The notes below the pieces were generated by a model. It had not been told where the DNA came from, did not search any database, and was given only the letters and a program-made list of their open reading frames with translations. A stretch of DNA of 64,000 nucleotides from Georgfuchsia sp049276455 (GTDB lineage: Bacteria > Pseudomonadota > Gammaproteobacteria > Burkholderiales > Rhodocyclaceae): contig JBASWL010000024.1 of NCBI GenBank assembly GCA_049276455.1, positions 1 through 64,000 on the forward strand. Reading direction: 5' to 3'. A program made the position numbers and the translations under genes. How positions within the stretch are numbered: the stretch's first letter is position 1; each line of letters opens with the position of its first letter. Shown piece by piece: positions 17,473-26,915 of the stretch.

Positions 17473-18729
17473 ATGCCATCTCTCGTGAACATACTCCCGA
17501 CCCAGCTGTTTTTTCTCTTCGTACTTGCCGTCACGGCGTTGCGCCTGTGGCTGACCCTGCGCCAGATCACCCATGTCACCGCGCACCGCAATCAGGTGCC
17601 AAAGCGCTTCGCGTCTCGCATCACGCTCGACGAGCACCAGAAGGCGGCCGGCTATACCGTGGCGAAGAATTATCTTGTCTTGATTCAAATCGTCGTCGAA
17701 ACCGCATTGCTGCTGGCATTTACCCTGGGGGGCCTGCTTGATGCCTGTGCACAGATGATCCAGCGCTGGTGCGCCGATGGCGGGTTTGCTTATGGTTTGG
17801 CGCTGTTTGCCGTCTTCGGACTGATCGGCTTTGTTGTCGACCTGCCGTTATCGCTGTACCGAACTTTTGTCGTCGACGCGCGCTTCGGTTTCAACAAGAC
17901 CACGCCTGTGCTTTATCTCACCGACCTGGCCAAGCAATCCCTGCTCGCCGTAGTGATCGGTGCGCCGTTGCTGGCTGTCATACTGTGGCTGATGGCGCAA
18001 ATGGGCGAACACTGGTGGCTATGGGTGTGGCTGTTCTGGATTGGCTTCAACCTGCTGGTACTGGTGGCTTACCCGACACTGATCGCACCGCTGTTCAACA
18101 AGTTCACGCCGCTTGCCGACGCTGCGCTGCGTGCCCGCATCGATGCCATGCTGACGCGCTGCGGCTTTCGTAGCAGCGGCGTATTCGTGATGGACGGCTC
18201 GAAACGTTCGACGCAGGGCAATGCCTATTTCACCGGTTTTGGCTCGGCCAAACGCATCGTGTTTTTCGATACACTGATCGAACGCCTGCAACCTGCCGAG
18301 ATTGAAGCCGTGCTGGCACACGAACTGGGCCATTTCAAGCTGCGTCACGTCTGGAAGGGCATCGCCGCGACCTGGCTGATCAGCCTTGGCATGCTCTGGT
18401 TGCTCGGCCTGCTGATGACGCAGCCTTGGTTCTATACGACCCTCGGTGTGCAATATCCAGGCACGGCCATGGCGCTGATCCTGTTCATGCTGGTATTGCC
18501 GGTTGTCCTGTTCCCACTGTCGCCGTTGCTCTCGGCCTTTTCGCGCAAGCATGAATACGAGGCGGATGCCTTTGCTGCCAGGCAAACCCATGCCGGTGAT
18601 TTGGTCTCCGCGCTGGTCAAGCTCTATCGCGACAATGCCTCGACCTTGACCCCTGACCCCCTGCATTCTCTGTTCCATGATTCGCATCCACCGGCAAGCT
18701 TGCGCATCGCCCGGCTTGACCCAGCGTGA
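17473..18729 (+). CDS. M48 family (Ste24-like) membrane zinc endopeptidase
   Basis: 418-residue integral membrane protease. Several hydrophobic segments (about 8-25, 70-95, 105-125, 155-175, 180-205 and two near 290-350) surround the zinc site EAVLAHELGHFKLRHVWKG, with a third ligand Glu in HEYEADAFAARQTHAG. This layout is that of CAAX prenyl protease 1/Ste24 homologues, which in bacteria act in membrane protein quality control. It ends with a four-base overlap with rsgA, so the two genes are translationally coupled. It is intact and of normal family length. Confidence 0.92.
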   Translation: MPSLVNILPTQLFFLFVLAVTALRLWLTLRQITHVTAHRNQVPKRFASRITLDEHQKAAGYTVAKNYLVLIQIVVETALLLAFTLGGLLDACAQMIQRWCADGGFAYGLALFAVFGLIGFVVDLPLSLYRTFVVDARFGFNKTTPVLYLTDLAKQSLLAVVIGAPLLAVILWLMAQMGEHWWLWVWLFWIGFNLLVLVAYPTLIAPLFNKFTPLADAALRARIDAMLTRCGFRSSGVFVMDGSKRSTQGNAYFTGFGSAKRIVFFDTLIERLQPAEIEAVLAHELGHFKLRHVWKGIAATWLISLGMLWLLGLLMTQPWFYTTLGVQYPGTAMALILFMLVLPVVLFPLSPLLSAFSRKHEYEADAFAARQTHAGDLVSALVKLYRDNASTLTPDPLHSLFHDSHPPASLRIARLDPA

Positions 18730-19598
18730 GTGAGTCCGGCGCCAGTCATGGCACCATCGTGGCTGCCTTCGGTCGTCGCTACGATATTCGCCTCGACGAC
18801 GGGCGCATCGTCACCGGCTTCCCCAAGGGCAAGAAGAGTCCTTTCGCCTGTGGCGACCGCGTCGAGGTTGAACCGGACGCTGACAATCAGGGGCAGATAC
18901 TGCGCCACGCGCCGCGCACCACCCTGCTCTACCGCAGTGACCAGTACCGGCAGAAACTGATCGCAGCCAACGCGACCCAATTGCTATTTGTCGTCGCCAC
19001 CGAACCCGCCTTCAGCGACGAACTGCTGTCCCGCGCCATTGCGGCTGCCGAACACGAGCACATGCATGTCGTCATCGTGCTCAACAAATGTGATCTGCCG
19101 AATGGCCTTGCAAACGCACGCTCGATGCTGGCAACCTATGTCGCTCTGGGTTACGAAGTCGTCGAGATGTCGGCCAAAGCCAATGCCGATCAACTGAGGC
19201 CGCAACTAAAGGGACATCTCAGCGTTCTGGTGGGGCAATCCGGCATGGGTAAATCGACGCTGATCAATGCATTGATCCCGGGTGCCGCCGCCGCCACGCG
19301 CGAAATTTCCACTGCACTCGATTCCGGCAAGCACACCACAACCTACGGCCGGCTCTACCAAACCCCCGAGGGTGACAAAATCATTGATTGCCCCGGCGTG
19401 CAGGAGTTTGGTCTCGCTCACCTGAGTTTCGGTGAAATCGAAAACGCGTTTCGCGAATTTCGCCAGTTTCTCGGCCAGTGCCGCTTTCATGATTGCCGCC
19501 ATGCATCCGAGCCAGGCTGTGCCCTCAAGGCCGGGGTAGAGAATGGCACGGTATCTGCAAGAAGGATGGCGTTATTCACACGGCTGACGACAAGATAG
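18726..19598 (+). CDS. rsgA: Ribosome small-subunit maturation GTPase RsgA
   Basis: A circularly permuted GTPase that helps mature the 30S subunit. Order: OB-fold N-terminus (about 1-75), G4 in VLNKCDLPNG, G1 in VGQSGMGKSTLINAL, G3 in DCPGVQEFGL, and a C-terminal zinc knuckle with CRFHDCRHASEPGCAL. It starts with GTG, overlapping the M48 stop. The C-terminus (ALFTRLTTR) is slightly shorter than usual, but the metal ligands are present. A strong terminator follows about 30 bp downstream. Confidence 0.95.
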   Translation: MSESGASHGTIVAAFGRRYDIRLDDGRIVTGFPKGKKSPFACGDRVEVEPDADNQGQILRHAPRTTLLYRSDQYRQKLIAANATQLLFVVATEPAFSDELLSRAIAAAEHEHMHVVIVLNKCDLPNGLANARSMLATYVALGYEVVEMSAKANADQLRPQLKGHLSVLVGQSGMGKSTLINALIPGAAAATREISTALDSGKHTTTYGRLYQTPEGDKIIDCPGVQEFGLAHLSFGEIENAFREFRQFLGQCRFHDCRHASEPGCALKAGVENGTVSARRMALFTRLTTR

Positions 19599-19627
19599 CA
19601 GCCGCAGTTCCACCCTTCAAGAACAAA

Positions 19628-19651
19628 AAAAGCCCGGCGAACCGGGCTTTT
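19628..19651. terminator. Bidirectional intrinsic terminator between rsgA and bamC
   Basis: AAAAGCCCGG (19628-19637), a CGAA loop and CCGGGCTTTT (19642-19651) form a 10-bp stem with A-tract before and T-tract after, so it can end both rsgA and the convergent bamC transcript. Confidence 0.9.
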
Positions 19652-19673
19652 AATCATCCTGCTCATCGCAGCT

Positions 19674-20813
19674 TTATTTAAGCTGTTCCTGCAGGATACT
19701 CAGTATCTTCTTCGCCGTATCTGACTTGTCCAGGCCGCCTTCGGCTGTCAGCACCTGAACCTGAGAATTGTCACCGCTCGCCTTGACCTGGACACGGTAG
19801 CGCGACTGATTTTCGATTTTGGTCTTGTCAGGTTTACTGCGCCAGAATGCCAGCTTGGAAACCCAGCTCTCATCTCCCGACTTGGCTTTCGCATCGACAG
19901 CGGGGTCAATGTAGCGCACGAAGTACAGGCCTTGCGTGCGATCACGGTCTTCCACCGTAAATCCGGCACGATCCAGCGCCAGACCAACCCTGCGCCAGGC
20001 GCGATCGAAGGATTCGGCAATCTCCAAAGCGTTGTTGCCGTCTGCGGTCTTGGCGATCCTGGCGCGATCCTGTCCGGGTTCCGCCGTTACCGCATTTTTC
20101 GCCACAGTTTCGTCAGCCCCAAGCCTGACCATCAACTTGCGCAGCATCTCGGCTTCAAGTTCCGGGTCTGCCGCACGTGGCTGCCAGCGCGTCTGCTCTT
20201 TGCCTTCATTGATGTATGTTTCATACATGCCGCGGTGGCTGATGAAAATCTCGGTGGTATCAGGTTCCGTTCCCTGCTCAAGACGCGTACGGTACTTGTC
20301 GCGCTCTGCTGTCGAATACGCATCATCGAATATGCCGCCGATTGCGTTACGCAGGAAATCCTGCGGGATCTTGGCCCGGTCTTCCGCCCAGTCGGTTTCC
20401 ATCACGCCGGTTTCAGGTTGCTCGATGTTGATGATGAAGCCGTTCTCCTGCCAGAAGGTCTTGACCAATGGCCAGAGCTTCTGCGCATTGCCCGGCACGA
20501 CCAGCCAGCGTTGATTGCCGTCGCGCTCGATTTTCATCTTGCCGACATTGGGCAGAATGACCGGATCGGACGCCGCGCCCGCCAGACCTTTCCGCTCACG
20601 GATGTAACGCGAGAAGGTCTCGCTGCCACCGGGCAAGGCTGTGGCTTCATCCTGCCCCGGTGTCGTCAAATCCGGCGGAATTTCAAGCATGGGAACAACG
20701 CCGGCCGACTTGTAGTCGACTTTCTTCGATTCGAACAGTTTGCCGCCGCAGCCTGCAAGCAGCGTTAGCGTCAATAGGGGCAGCAGAATTAGCCGGGGCT
20801 TAATGCGCGTCAT
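19674..20813 (-). CDS. bamC: Outer membrane assembly lipoprotein BamC
   Basis: 379-residue lipoprotein of the BAM complex. The signal peptide ends in the lipobox LLAGCGG near residue 22. A disordered N-terminal stretch (about 25-90) is followed by two helix-grip domains; the first carries WLVVPGNAQKLWPLVKTFWQ and ETDWAEDRAKIPQ, the second AWRRVGLALDRAGFTVEDRD. It is downstream of dapA on the same strand with a gap of about 20 bp; the dapA-bamC order is conserved in proteobacteria and indicates one operon. The sequence looks complete. Confidence 0.93.
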   Translation of the reverse strand: MTRIKPRLILLPLLTLTLLAGCGGKLFESKKVDYKSAGVVPMLEIPPDLTTPGQDEATALPGGSETFSRYIRERKGLAGAASDPVILPNVGKMKIERDGNQRWLVVPGNAQKLWPLVKTFWQENGFIINIEQPETGVMETDWAEDRAKIPQDFLRNAIGGIFDDAYSTAERDKYRTRLEQGTEPDTTEIFISHRGMYETYINEGKEQTRWQPRAADPELEAEMLRKLMVRLGADETVAKNAVTAEPGQDRARIAKTADGNNALEIAESFDRAWRRVGLALDRAGFTVEDRDRTQGLYFVRYIDPAVDAKAKSGDESWVSKLAFWRSKPDKTKIENQSRYRVQVKASGDNSQVQVLTAEGGLDKSDTAKKILSILQEQLK

Positions 20814-20834
20814 GTATTTCTTCCGTCAATATAA

Positions 20835-21713
20835 TCAGAGGGTAATTCCGGCGTCACGCATCGCGGTACGCACACGTTCGTGATACTCCGGCAACAGTGG
20901 CGTCAGCGGCAGACGAATACCACCACCGACCATGCCGAGTTGCTGTACCGCCCATTTCACCGGGATCGGGTTGGCTTCGACAAAAAGATCCTTGTGCAAA
21001 CCCAGCAACCGTTCATTGATCTGGCGCGCCCTGGCAAGATCGCCTGCTAACGCGGCCGAGATCATATGATGCATCAATGCCGGCGTGACATTGGCCGTCA
21101 CCGAAATCGCGCCCTGTCCGCCCAGCAACATCAGTGCGAGTGCAGAGGCATCGTCGCCACTGTACACAGCAAATCCCTTGGGTGCACGTTTGATGAGATC
21201 GGTTCCACGCTCGATATTGCCAGTTGCGTCCTTGATGCCGACGATGCGCGGCACGGCAGCAAGACGCAATGCTGTCTCGTTGGACATGTCCGCCACGGTG
21301 CGACCAGGTACGTTGTACAAAATGAGGGGCAGATCAACCGCTTCGGCAATAGCCTTGAAGTGGCGATAAAGTCCTTCCTGAGTCGGCTTGTTGTAATAGG
21401 GCACTACCGAAAGATGTGCGTCTGCACCAGCCTTACGAGCAAATTCGCCCAGTTCGATGGCTTCTTGCGTCGAGTTGGCGCCAGTGCCGGTAATCACCGG
21501 AATGCGCCCGGCAACATGTTCGACCGTGGTCTTTATCACCAGGCAGTGTTCTTCGACGCCCACTGTCGGTGACTCACCGGTCGTGCCGACAACAACGACG
21601 GCGTCCGAACCTTCGGCGATATGCCAGTCGAGCAGCTTGCGCAAGCCGGGCAGATCAAGGCTGCCATCATCGTGCATGGGCGTTACGAGTGCGGGAATGG
21701 AGCCGGTAATCAT
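20835..21713 (-). CDS. dapA: 4-hydroxy-tetrahydrodipicolinate synthase
   Basis: Condenses pyruvate with aspartate semialdehyde in lysine and diaminopimelate synthesis. The 292-residue TIM barrel shows GTTGESPTVGVEEH, the catalytic Tyr in LILYNVPGRTVADM, the Schiff-base Lys in RIVGIKDATGN and the YSGDDASAL segment. All key residues are present and the length is standard. It precedes bamC, with which it is probably co-transcribed, and diverges from the MoxR operon. Confidence 0.96.
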   Translation of the reverse strand: MITGSIPALVTPMHDDGSLDLPGLRKLLDWHIAEGSDAVVVVGTTGESPTVGVEEHCLVIKTTVEHVAGRIPVITGTGANSTQEAIELGEFARKAGADAHLSVVPYYNKPTQEGLYRHFKAIAEAVDLPLILYNVPGRTVADMSNETALRLAAVPRIVGIKDATGNIERGTDLIKRAPKGFAVYSGDDASALALMLLGGQGAISVTANVTPALMHHMISAALAGDLARARQINERLLGLHKDLFVEANPIPVKWAVQQLGMVGGGIRLPLTPLLPEYHERVRTAMRDAGITL

Positions 21714-21825
21714 GGGAATGAGATGATGTTGGAAAAAGCTGTAAGGTAATGATTTTAACTGATCCGGCCCAGCGAGGAAGATGACTTACAATCCATTGCA
21801 CTCTCCTGCAAGGATTGTCTTCCAC

Positions 21826-22749
21826 ATGCCCACTCCGCAATCGGCTGCAAGTATCGATGCCGTTTTGAATGCCGCCTGCGGTGTCATTCTCGGCAAGGGT
21901 CGTGAAATCCGCATGGCATTGGCCTGCCTGCTGGCGCGCGGCCACCTGCTGATCGAGGATGTCCCGGGGGTAGGCAAGACCATCCTCGCCCACATGCTGG
22001 CCAAACTGCTCGGCCTCGATTTTCAGCGCATCCAGTTCACCAGCGACCTGCTGCCTGCCGACATTCTTGGCGTTTCGGTATTTGATCGCGACAGCGGCAG
22101 TTTTCGCTTTCATCCAGGACCGATTTTTGGCGGTGTGATTCTGGCCGACGAAGTGAACCGCGCCACACCAAAAGCGCAAAGCGCGCTGCTCGAAGCCATG
22201 GAGGAACGACAAGTCACGGCCGAGGGACAAACGCGGCCGTTGCCGAATCCCTTTTTCGTCATCGCCACACAGAACCCGGCGCACCAGATCGGCACCTTTC
22301 CTTTGCCCGAGTCACAACTTGACCGCTTCATGATGCGCATTGCCCTGGGCTACCCGGATCGCGTTGCGGAGCGCGAACTGTTGTCGGGCGCGGACCGACG
22401 CGACATGGTTGCCGCGCTGACGCCACTGCTATCGGCGGAGTCCGTGCTTGGCTTGCAGCAGCAGACGATGCAGATTCATGCCGCCCCGGCACTGATCGAT
22501 TACGTACAGGCACTGGTCGAACACACGCGCCATACACCCGAGTTCGCGGCCGGGCTTTCGCCGCGCGCAGCACTTGGTCTGCTCGCCAGTGCCCGGGCAT
22601 GGGCCCTTATCGAGCAACGCGAGCATGTGTTGCCAGAAGATGTCCAGGCCGTATTGCCCGCAGTTGCCGGACATCGTTTGCGTCTTGCCAATGGCGGCGA
22701 CATGGCAGTTGCCATCCGGCAACTGATCGAGGCAGTTCCGATTCCCTGA
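21826..22749 (+). CDS. MoxR-type AAA+ ATPase
   Basis: A 307-residue MoxR ATPase with Walker A EDVPGVGKTILAHMLA, Walker B ILADEVNRATPKAQSALLEA, sensor 1 FFVIATQNPAHQIGTFPLPE and arginine finger/sensor 2 LSPRAALGLLASARAWALIE. It heads an operon with a DUF58 protein and a DUF3488/transglutaminase membrane protein, the standard three-gene set in proteobacteria that may assist in folding or cell-envelope processes. The ATG at 21781 would add 15 residues and is an alternative start. All nucleotide-binding motifs are intact. Confidence 0.9.
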   Translation: MPTPQSAASIDAVLNAACGVILGKGREIRMALACLLARGHLLIEDVPGVGKTILAHMLAKLLGLDFQRIQFTSDLLPADILGVSVFDRDSGSFRFHPGPIFGGVILADEVNRATPKAQSALLEAMEERQVTAEGQTRPLPNPFFVIATQNPAHQIGTFPLPESQLDRFMMRIALGYPDRVAERELLSGADRRDMVAALTPLLSAESVLGLQQQTMQIHAAPALIDYVQALVEHTRHTPEFAAGLSPRAALGLLASARAWALIEQREHVLPEDVQAVLPAVAGHRLRLANGGDMAVAIRQLIEAVPIP

Positions 22750-22761
22750 ATAAAGACGGCC

Positions 22762-23736
22762 ATGCAACTCACGGCGCGGCTACAGCAGAAATTTTACGAA
22801 TGGGCCTTGCGCGGGCGCCCGCCGGAAGCTTCACCAGTCATTCTCAACCAGCGCCGCGTGTATGTGCTGCCAACGCGTGCTGGCATCTGCTATGCCATAT
22901 CGCTTGCCGTCATGCTGGTCGGGGCAATGAACTACAGCCTGAGCCTGGGGCATGTGCTGACCTTCCTGCTCGGTGGACTCGGGGTTTCGGCGATCCTCAA
23001 CACTTTCCGCAACCTCGCCTTTCTGCATATCACCCCAGGGCGCAGTACGCCGGTATTTGCGGGCGATGCAGCACATTTTGGCCTGGTGCTGCATAACGCA
23101 CGCAAGACGGATCGCCCTGCCCTGCGCATGCGTGCCGGTGAGGGTGAGCTGATTGAGCTGGAGTTGCCTCCAGCCGATCACTTCGAAGCTCAATTGCCGG
23201 TCAAAACTACCCGGCGCGGATGGATGCCCTTGCCGCGTGTGATGATCGAAACGCGCTATCCGCTCGGCCTGATTCGCGCCTGGGCCTATGCGCAACCCAG
23301 GCAATTTTGTCTGGTCTATCCGTGCCCTGCCCCTGTTGCACCACCATTACCGACTGGGAGCGGCGATCAGCAAGGTGGCCAGTGCAAACAGCATCAGGGA
23401 CGCGGCAACGATGACTTCGCCGGTCTGCGCGACCATCAACCCAGCGACTCCCCTCGCCATGTTGCGTGGAAGGCGGTGGCACGTCAGCATGATGATGAAC
23501 TGTTGACCAAGCTGTTCTGCGGAGAGAATGCGCAATCACTCTGGCTCGACTGGGAGCAATTACCACCGGAGCTTGATGCTGAAGGCCGTCTGTCAATCAT
23601 GGCACGCTGGGTGTGTGAAGCGGGCGATGCGCACCTCAGCTGGGGCATGCGCCTGCCCGGAGAAACACTTGCACCGGATTCCGGCGAAGCACATCGACAT
23701 GCCTGCCTGCAGGCTTTGGCTCTGTATGGCCAATAA
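22762..23736 (+). CDS. DUF58 domain protein
   Basis: A 324-residue protein with two adjacent hydrophobic segments near the N-terminus (about 35-75) and a DUF58 region whose typical signature is seen as FAGLRDHQPSDSPRHVAWKA, a VWA-like part downstream. DUF58 proteins are usually the partners of MoxR ATPases; that pairing is kept here with a 12-bp gap. The stop overlaps the start of the transglutaminase gene. Its biochemical role is unknown. Confidence 0.85.
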   Translation: MQLTARLQQKFYEWALRGRPPEASPVILNQRRVYVLPTRAGICYAISLAVMLVGAMNYSLSLGHVLTFLLGGLGVSAILNTFRNLAFLHITPGRSTPVFAGDAAHFGLVLHNARKTDRPALRMRAGEGELIELELPPADHFEAQLPVKTTRRGWMPLPRVMIETRYPLGLIRAWAYAQPRQFCLVYPCPAPVAPPLPTGSGDQQGGQCKQHQGRGNDDFAGLRDHQPSDSPRHVAWKAVARQHDDELLTKLFCGENAQSLWLDWEQLPPELDAEGRLSIMARWVCEAGDAHLSWGMRLPGETLAPDSGEAHRHACLQALALYGQ

Positions 23737-25678
23737 GCGGCTATCTCCGCCTCTCGCCCAGCAGCAAGTGTTCTGGCTGTGTGCTGCCGCCCTTGGTGCT
23801 TTCGCCCCACTCACGCCCTGGCTGCCCTCGTGGTTGTCGGCTATCTCCGCATTGGCGCTGGTCTGGCGTGGCTTCCTGCTGTGGCGTCGCATCAAGTTGC
23901 CACCGATCTGGATCATCAATATCCTGGCCGTGCTCGGCGCAGTCGGCATCAGCATGCATTACCGCACGCTGCTAGGCAAGGATGCGGGGGTTGCCTTGCT
24001 GGTGCTGTTTCTCGCGCTGAAACTGTTCGAAACAAGAACCGCGCGTGACGCCTATGCCGTGGTGTTTCTCGGCTATTTCCTCGTTTTCTCGCAATTCTTC
24101 TACAGCCAGAGCATTCCGGCCGCATTGGCGGCGATCGCCACCGTCGTTGTACTTACAGCGACATTGGTCGCGCTCAATCGACCGCAGACAAAACCCGTTG
24201 CAGCGCTACGCGTTTCCATCACCATGGTGGCTCAAGCAGTGCCCTTCATGTTGGTTCTGTTCGTGCTGTTCCCGCGCATTGCAGAGCCCTTGTGGGGACT
24301 GCCGCAGGACAGTAGCCGTTCGGTCAGCGGTCTGTCGGACAGCATGACCATAGGCTCGATCAGCCAGCTATCACTTTCTGACGCAATTGCGTTTCGGGTT
24401 CGCTTCGACAACGGCATGCCCCCCCGCGAAGCGCTCTATTGGCGCGGCCCGGTACTGACGGAATACGATGGCCACACTTGGCGCATCGCCCGTCCCTCGA
24501 TCAGCACCACGCTCCCCTACGTCACCAAAGGCAGCGCATTCCCCTACCAAGTGACACTCGAACCTCACCAGCAGTTTTGGCTGTTCGCACTGGAACTGCC
24601 CGGGACCCTGCCTGCCGGCAGCGTGATCGGCAGCGATTACGAATTGTTTGCCAGGAAACCGGTGCGAGAGCGCATGCGCTATGCCGTCACCTCTTATCCT
24701 GATACTCGCAGCGGCTCAGACGAATTAAGCCGCGTATTAAACGAGGCACTGGCCTTGCCCAAGGGGATAAATCCCAGAGCAAGAGCGCTCGGCGCAGATC
24801 TGCGTGCCGGGCAAAGCAACGCAATGGGTATCGCGGCTGCAATGCTCTTGCGTTATCGCAATGAGCCATTTACCTACACGCTGTCACCGCCGCCTTTGGG
24901 CAAGAATGACATTGATGATTTCCTGTTTTCGACGCGACGCGGCTTTTGCGAACACTTCGCTGCCAGCTTTGTCTTCGTGATGCGCGCAGCCGGTATTCCG
25001 GCACGCGTTGTGACTGGCTATCAGGGTGGAGAAATCAACCCGGTAGATGGCTATCTTGAGGTGCGCCAACTCGATGCTCATGCCTGGGCCGAGGTATGGA
25101 TTAGTGGCGCAGGCTGGCGTCGCATCGATCCCACCGCAGCGATCGCACCCGACCGCGTTGAGCAGAACCTCGCTGCCGCCATACCTTATGGCGACCCGCT
25201 ACCCATGCTGATGCGCGGCGATCATCCCTGGTTGCGCGCGGCGCGTTATCGCCTCGATGCCATGGTCAACGGCTGGAACCAGTGGGTGCTGGGCTATGAT
25301 GCCAGGCGTCAGCACGACCTGTTGCAATATCTCGGCATGCGTTCGCCCGACTGGCAATCCATGGCAGCACTGCTTATGATCTGTTGCGGTGTCTTGATGC
25401 TCGGCCTCTCGGCCTGGACGTTGCGTCAATGGCAGCGCACAGATCCGGTACAACGCCATTGGCAACGCTTCCAGCGCCAGCTGACAAAGCGCGGAGTTGC
25501 AGCACTACCGTGGGAAGGACCGCGGGATTATGGGAAACGCGCGGTTTCTGCAGTCCCCCATCACGCAAAAGAAATCAGCGAGATCGAAGCACTTTATGAA
25601 ACTCTGCGTTATCGTGCCTATCAACCAGCGGACGCCCTGAGAAAATTCAGGAACAAGATTACTGCCTTTACGCCATGA
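23726..25678 (+). CDS. Membrane transglutaminase-like protein (DUF3488/TgpA type)
   Basis: A 650-residue protein: five or six membrane spans in the first 190 residues, a periplasmic DUF3488 region (about 190-400), the papain-like transglutaminase core with Cys in RRGFCEHFAASFVFVMRAAG, His in QLDAHAWAEVWISGAGW and Asp in RIDPTAAIAPDR, then a last membrane span (about 550-570) and a short DUF4129-like cytosolic tail. The start ATG at 23726 overlaps the DUF58 stop; an upstream frame to 23528 runs through that gene and is rejected. TgpA in Pseudomonas is essential, but its substrate is not established. Confidence 0.9.
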   Translation: MANKRLSPPLAQQQVFWLCAAALGAFAPLTPWLPSWLSAISALALVWRGFLLWRRIKLPPIWIINILAVLGAVGISMHYRTLLGKDAGVALLVLFLALKLFETRTARDAYAVVFLGYFLVFSQFFYSQSIPAALAAIATVVVLTATLVALNRPQTKPVAALRVSITMVAQAVPFMLVLFVLFPRIAEPLWGLPQDSSRSVSGLSDSMTIGSISQLSLSDAIAFRVRFDNGMPPREALYWRGPVLTEYDGHTWRIARPSISTTLPYVTKGSAFPYQVTLEPHQQFWLFALELPGTLPAGSVIGSDYELFARKPVRERMRYAVTSYPDTRSGSDELSRVLNEALALPKGINPRARALGADLRAGQSNAMGIAAAMLLRYRNEPFTYTLSPPPLGKNDIDDFLFSTRRGFCEHFAASFVFVMRAAGIPARVVTGYQGGEINPVDGYLEVRQLDAHAWAEVWISGAGWRRIDPTAAIAPDRVEQNLAAAIPYGDPLPMLMRGDHPWLRAARYRLDAMVNGWNQWVLGYDARRQHDLLQYLGMRSPDWQSMAALLMICCGVLMLGLSAWTLRQWQRTDPVQRHWQRFQRQLTKRGVAALPWEGPRDYGKRAVSAVPHHAKEISEIEALYETLRYRAYQPADALRKFRNKITAFTP

Positions 25679-26652
25679 GACTCCTGTTCTGCCTGCTGTT
25701 CGCATTTCCCCTGTTTTCCCATGCCGACTCAACATCCTTCGCCGAACGCGAGGAGGTACAGGCTTTCATTGCCGAAATGCACCAGCGCAATGGTTTTGAC
25801 AGCGATGAACTGCGGCGGCTGTTTTCGCAGGCGGAATCGCTGCCTGCGGTGATCAAGGCGATCCTGCCGCCCGCGGAACCGGGAATCCGCTCCTGGCGGG
25901 CCTATCGTTCGCGCTTCGTCGAACCACGCCGCATCACTGCCGGGGTAAAGTTCTGGCGCGCACATGAAGCCAGCCTGGCAAAGGCCGAGGCACTCTATGA
26001 CATTCCGCGCGAAATCATTGTCAGCATCATCGGCGTGGAAACTATCTATGGCAAATACACTGGGCAATTCCAGACATTCTCCGCGCTGACGACACTGGCC
26101 TTCGATTACCCGCCACGCGCTGCCTTGTTCCGCCGCGAACTGGAAGCCCTGCTGCTGCTGGCGCGCGAAGAGAAACTCGACGTACGTGATTATCGCGGTT
26201 CCTACGCCGGGGCCATTGGCCTGCCGCAATTCCTGCCCAGCAGCCTGCGACAGTGGGCTGTCGATTTCGATAAGGATGGCAAGATCGATCTCTCATCCAG
26301 TCCTGACGATGCCATCGGCAGCGTCGCGCACTTTCTTGCCGCCCATGGATGGAAAAAAGGCGGACCGATTCTGGTACCTGCCACAGCTGAAGGCCCGGAT
26401 ATCGGGGGGCTGCTCGCCGAAGGCATCAAGCCGCAACGCACACCGGAACAACTGGTGCAGTTTGGTGTCAGCACGAACGATGCCCCACCCTGCCCAGCCG
26501 CGCTGATTGATTTCGTTTCACCCGATGCCCCGACAGAATACCGTCTTGGCTTCAACAACTTTTATGTCATCACACGCTACAACCGCAGCAGCTACTATGC
26601 AACGGCAGTTTATGAGTTGGCGCAGGCAATCAAAACCGCAAAGGCGAAATAG
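25675..26652 (+). CDS. mltB: Lytic murein transglycosylase B
   Basis: Cleaves the glycan strand of peptidoglycan with formation of 1,6-anhydro-muramic ends. The 325-residue protein has a signal peptide (about residues 1-18) without a lipobox Cys, then the MltB fold with the catalytic Glu in VSIIGVETIYGKYTG, followed by RDYRGSYAGAIGLPQFLPSS and the C-terminal NFYVITRYNRSSYYATAVYE. The start overlaps the transglutaminase stop by four bases. It is intact; the lack of a lipobox suggests a soluble periplasmic form. Confidence 0.93.
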   Translation: MRLLFCLLFAFPLFSHADSTSFAEREEVQAFIAEMHQRNGFDSDELRRLFSQAESLPAVIKAILPPAEPGIRSWRAYRSRFVEPRRITAGVKFWRAHEASLAKAEALYDIPREIIVSIIGVETIYGKYTGQFQTFSALTTLAFDYPPRAALFRRELEALLLLAREEKLDVRDYRGSYAGAIGLPQFLPSSLRQWAVDFDKDGKIDLSSSPDDAIGSVAHFLAAHGWKKGGPILVPATAEGPDIGGLLAEGIKPQRTPEQLVQFGVSTNDAPPCPAALIDFVSPDAPTEYRLGFNNFYVITRYNRSSYYATAVYELAQAIKTAKAK

Positions 26653-26881
26653 GCAATGCTCATTGCACCAACCAGAACACCTGACTATCTCCATCTGAAT
26701 ACAGTCAAAACAAAGGGAACTGGTAACCTGATTTAGACGACAACATCAAGTGACATCGGGCACGAACAGGCCGCAGAAGCCCATGCTATCAACTCTTTTT
26801 GCATAGGCAGCAATGCCATACAGGCCAGGTTTTCCGGAGTAAATGCCCCGGCACTGAAAGTAACAGTCTGATTGCAGACGC

Positions 26882-26915
26882 TTGCGCCTGATTTCGTTTC
26901 CATTATAATGGAAAC
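26882..26915 (+). promoter_or_regulatory. arsR promoter with operator overlapping the -10 box
   Basis: GTTTCCATTATAATGGAAAC at 26896-26915 is a perfect 20-bp inverted repeat that contains TATAAT (26904-26909). TTGCGC at 26882-26887 lies 16 bases upstream as a -35 box. The arsR ATG begins at the next base (26916). A repressor bound here would block the -10 box, and the transcript would start at or next to the start codon, that is, without a leader. Confidence 0.75.

Noticed and set aside
19932..20768. 278-residue rightward frame opposite bamC
   Set aside because: Antisense to a clear BamC lipoprotein.
23528..23725. Upstream extension of the transglutaminase frame
   Set aside because: It lies inside the DUF58 gene in another frame; the ATG at 23726 begins the membrane segment expected.
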